DNA of 31,054 nt, taken from the IMG/VR virus record IMGVR_UViG_3300006751_000077, positions 1 through 31,054 of that record. One strand, written 5' to 3'. This DNA is from a virus. Shown here in pieces: positions 30,944-31,054 of the stretch (within the stretch, counting starts at the first letter, position 1; the number at the start of each line of letters is the position of its first letter). A program made the translations under genes and the position numbers. The notes below the pieces were generated by a model, which saw only the letters and a list, made by a program, of their open reading frames with translations, did no database searches and was not told the DNA's origin.

Positions 30944-31054
30944 TAAGGATCTCCAATAGTTAATGTACCAGCATCTTTCTGACGAATGATTTCAGCATAT
31001 TCAGTATTACCTGCATCTAAAGGTACTGAATACCAAACATTATCTATTTTGGCA
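30943..31054 (-). CDS. C-terminal end of a leftward gene, start outside window
   Basis: The last 36 codons of a gene entering from the right edge: AKIDNVWYSVPLDAGNTEYA, then EIIRQKDAGTLTIGDP and a stop whose last base is the fibre start (TAATG). The length seen is too short to name it. Position directly upstream of the fibre protein suggests another fibre or tail protein. Confidence 0.5.
   Translation of the reverse strand, partial: AKIDNVWYSVPLDAGNTEYAEIIRQKDAGTLTIGDP

Overview
The window is part of a lytic, T7-like (autographivirus-type) marine podovirus genome. It carries a single-subunit RNA polymerase, a gp2.5-type ssDNA-binding protein, endonuclease I, primase-helicase and a FEN-type exonuclease. 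It also carries a T7-style packaging, head and tail set: terminases, portal, scaffold, capsid, gp11, gp12, gp13, gp14 and two large ejection proteins. The virion proteins, the signal-peptide proteins and the fibre motifs look like those of phages of marine picocyanobacteria; this host call rests on remembered family resemblance. No photosynthesis gene, tRNA gene, integrase, transposon or CRISPR array was seen.

Layout. Positions 1-17255 are a leftward structural operon, in transcription order: small and large terminase, two small genes, portal, a 53-codon gene overlapping the portal end, scaffold, capsid, a T-phi-like terminator, tail tubes A and B, gp13, gp14, a gp15-like protein with a lytic transglycosylase domain, and a gp16-like protein (cut by the window edge) with an HExxH site. 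Positions 17256-17748 are a non-coding divergent control region rich in inverted repeats, with a near-consensus host promoter pointing right. Positions 17749-26084 are a rightward early and replication operon: small leader genes, a DUF551-like protein, a ribbon-helix-helix protein, RNA polymerase, SSB, endonuclease I, primase-helicase and exonuclease. Positions 26061-26395 hold two tiny leftward genes. Positions 26455-28422 are a rightward operon of a holin-like membrane protein and three exported proteins. Positions 28376-31054 are a leftward cluster: a fibre protein, small genes and a probable virion protein, converging on the exported-protein operon.

Two things depart from T7. First, replication and structural arms are divergent instead of co-directional. 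Second, no DNA polymerase gene is present: the primase-helicase stop overlaps the exonuclease start by 4 bases at the place where gene 5 would be expected. No amidase or endolysin was found either. The window is not a whole genome (genes run off both ends), so absent functions could lie outside it.

Working together: the host polymerase probably transcribes the right arm first, producing the phage polymerase, which would then transcribe the structural arm. Stop-start overlaps (ATGA, TAATG) throughout suggest translational coupling.
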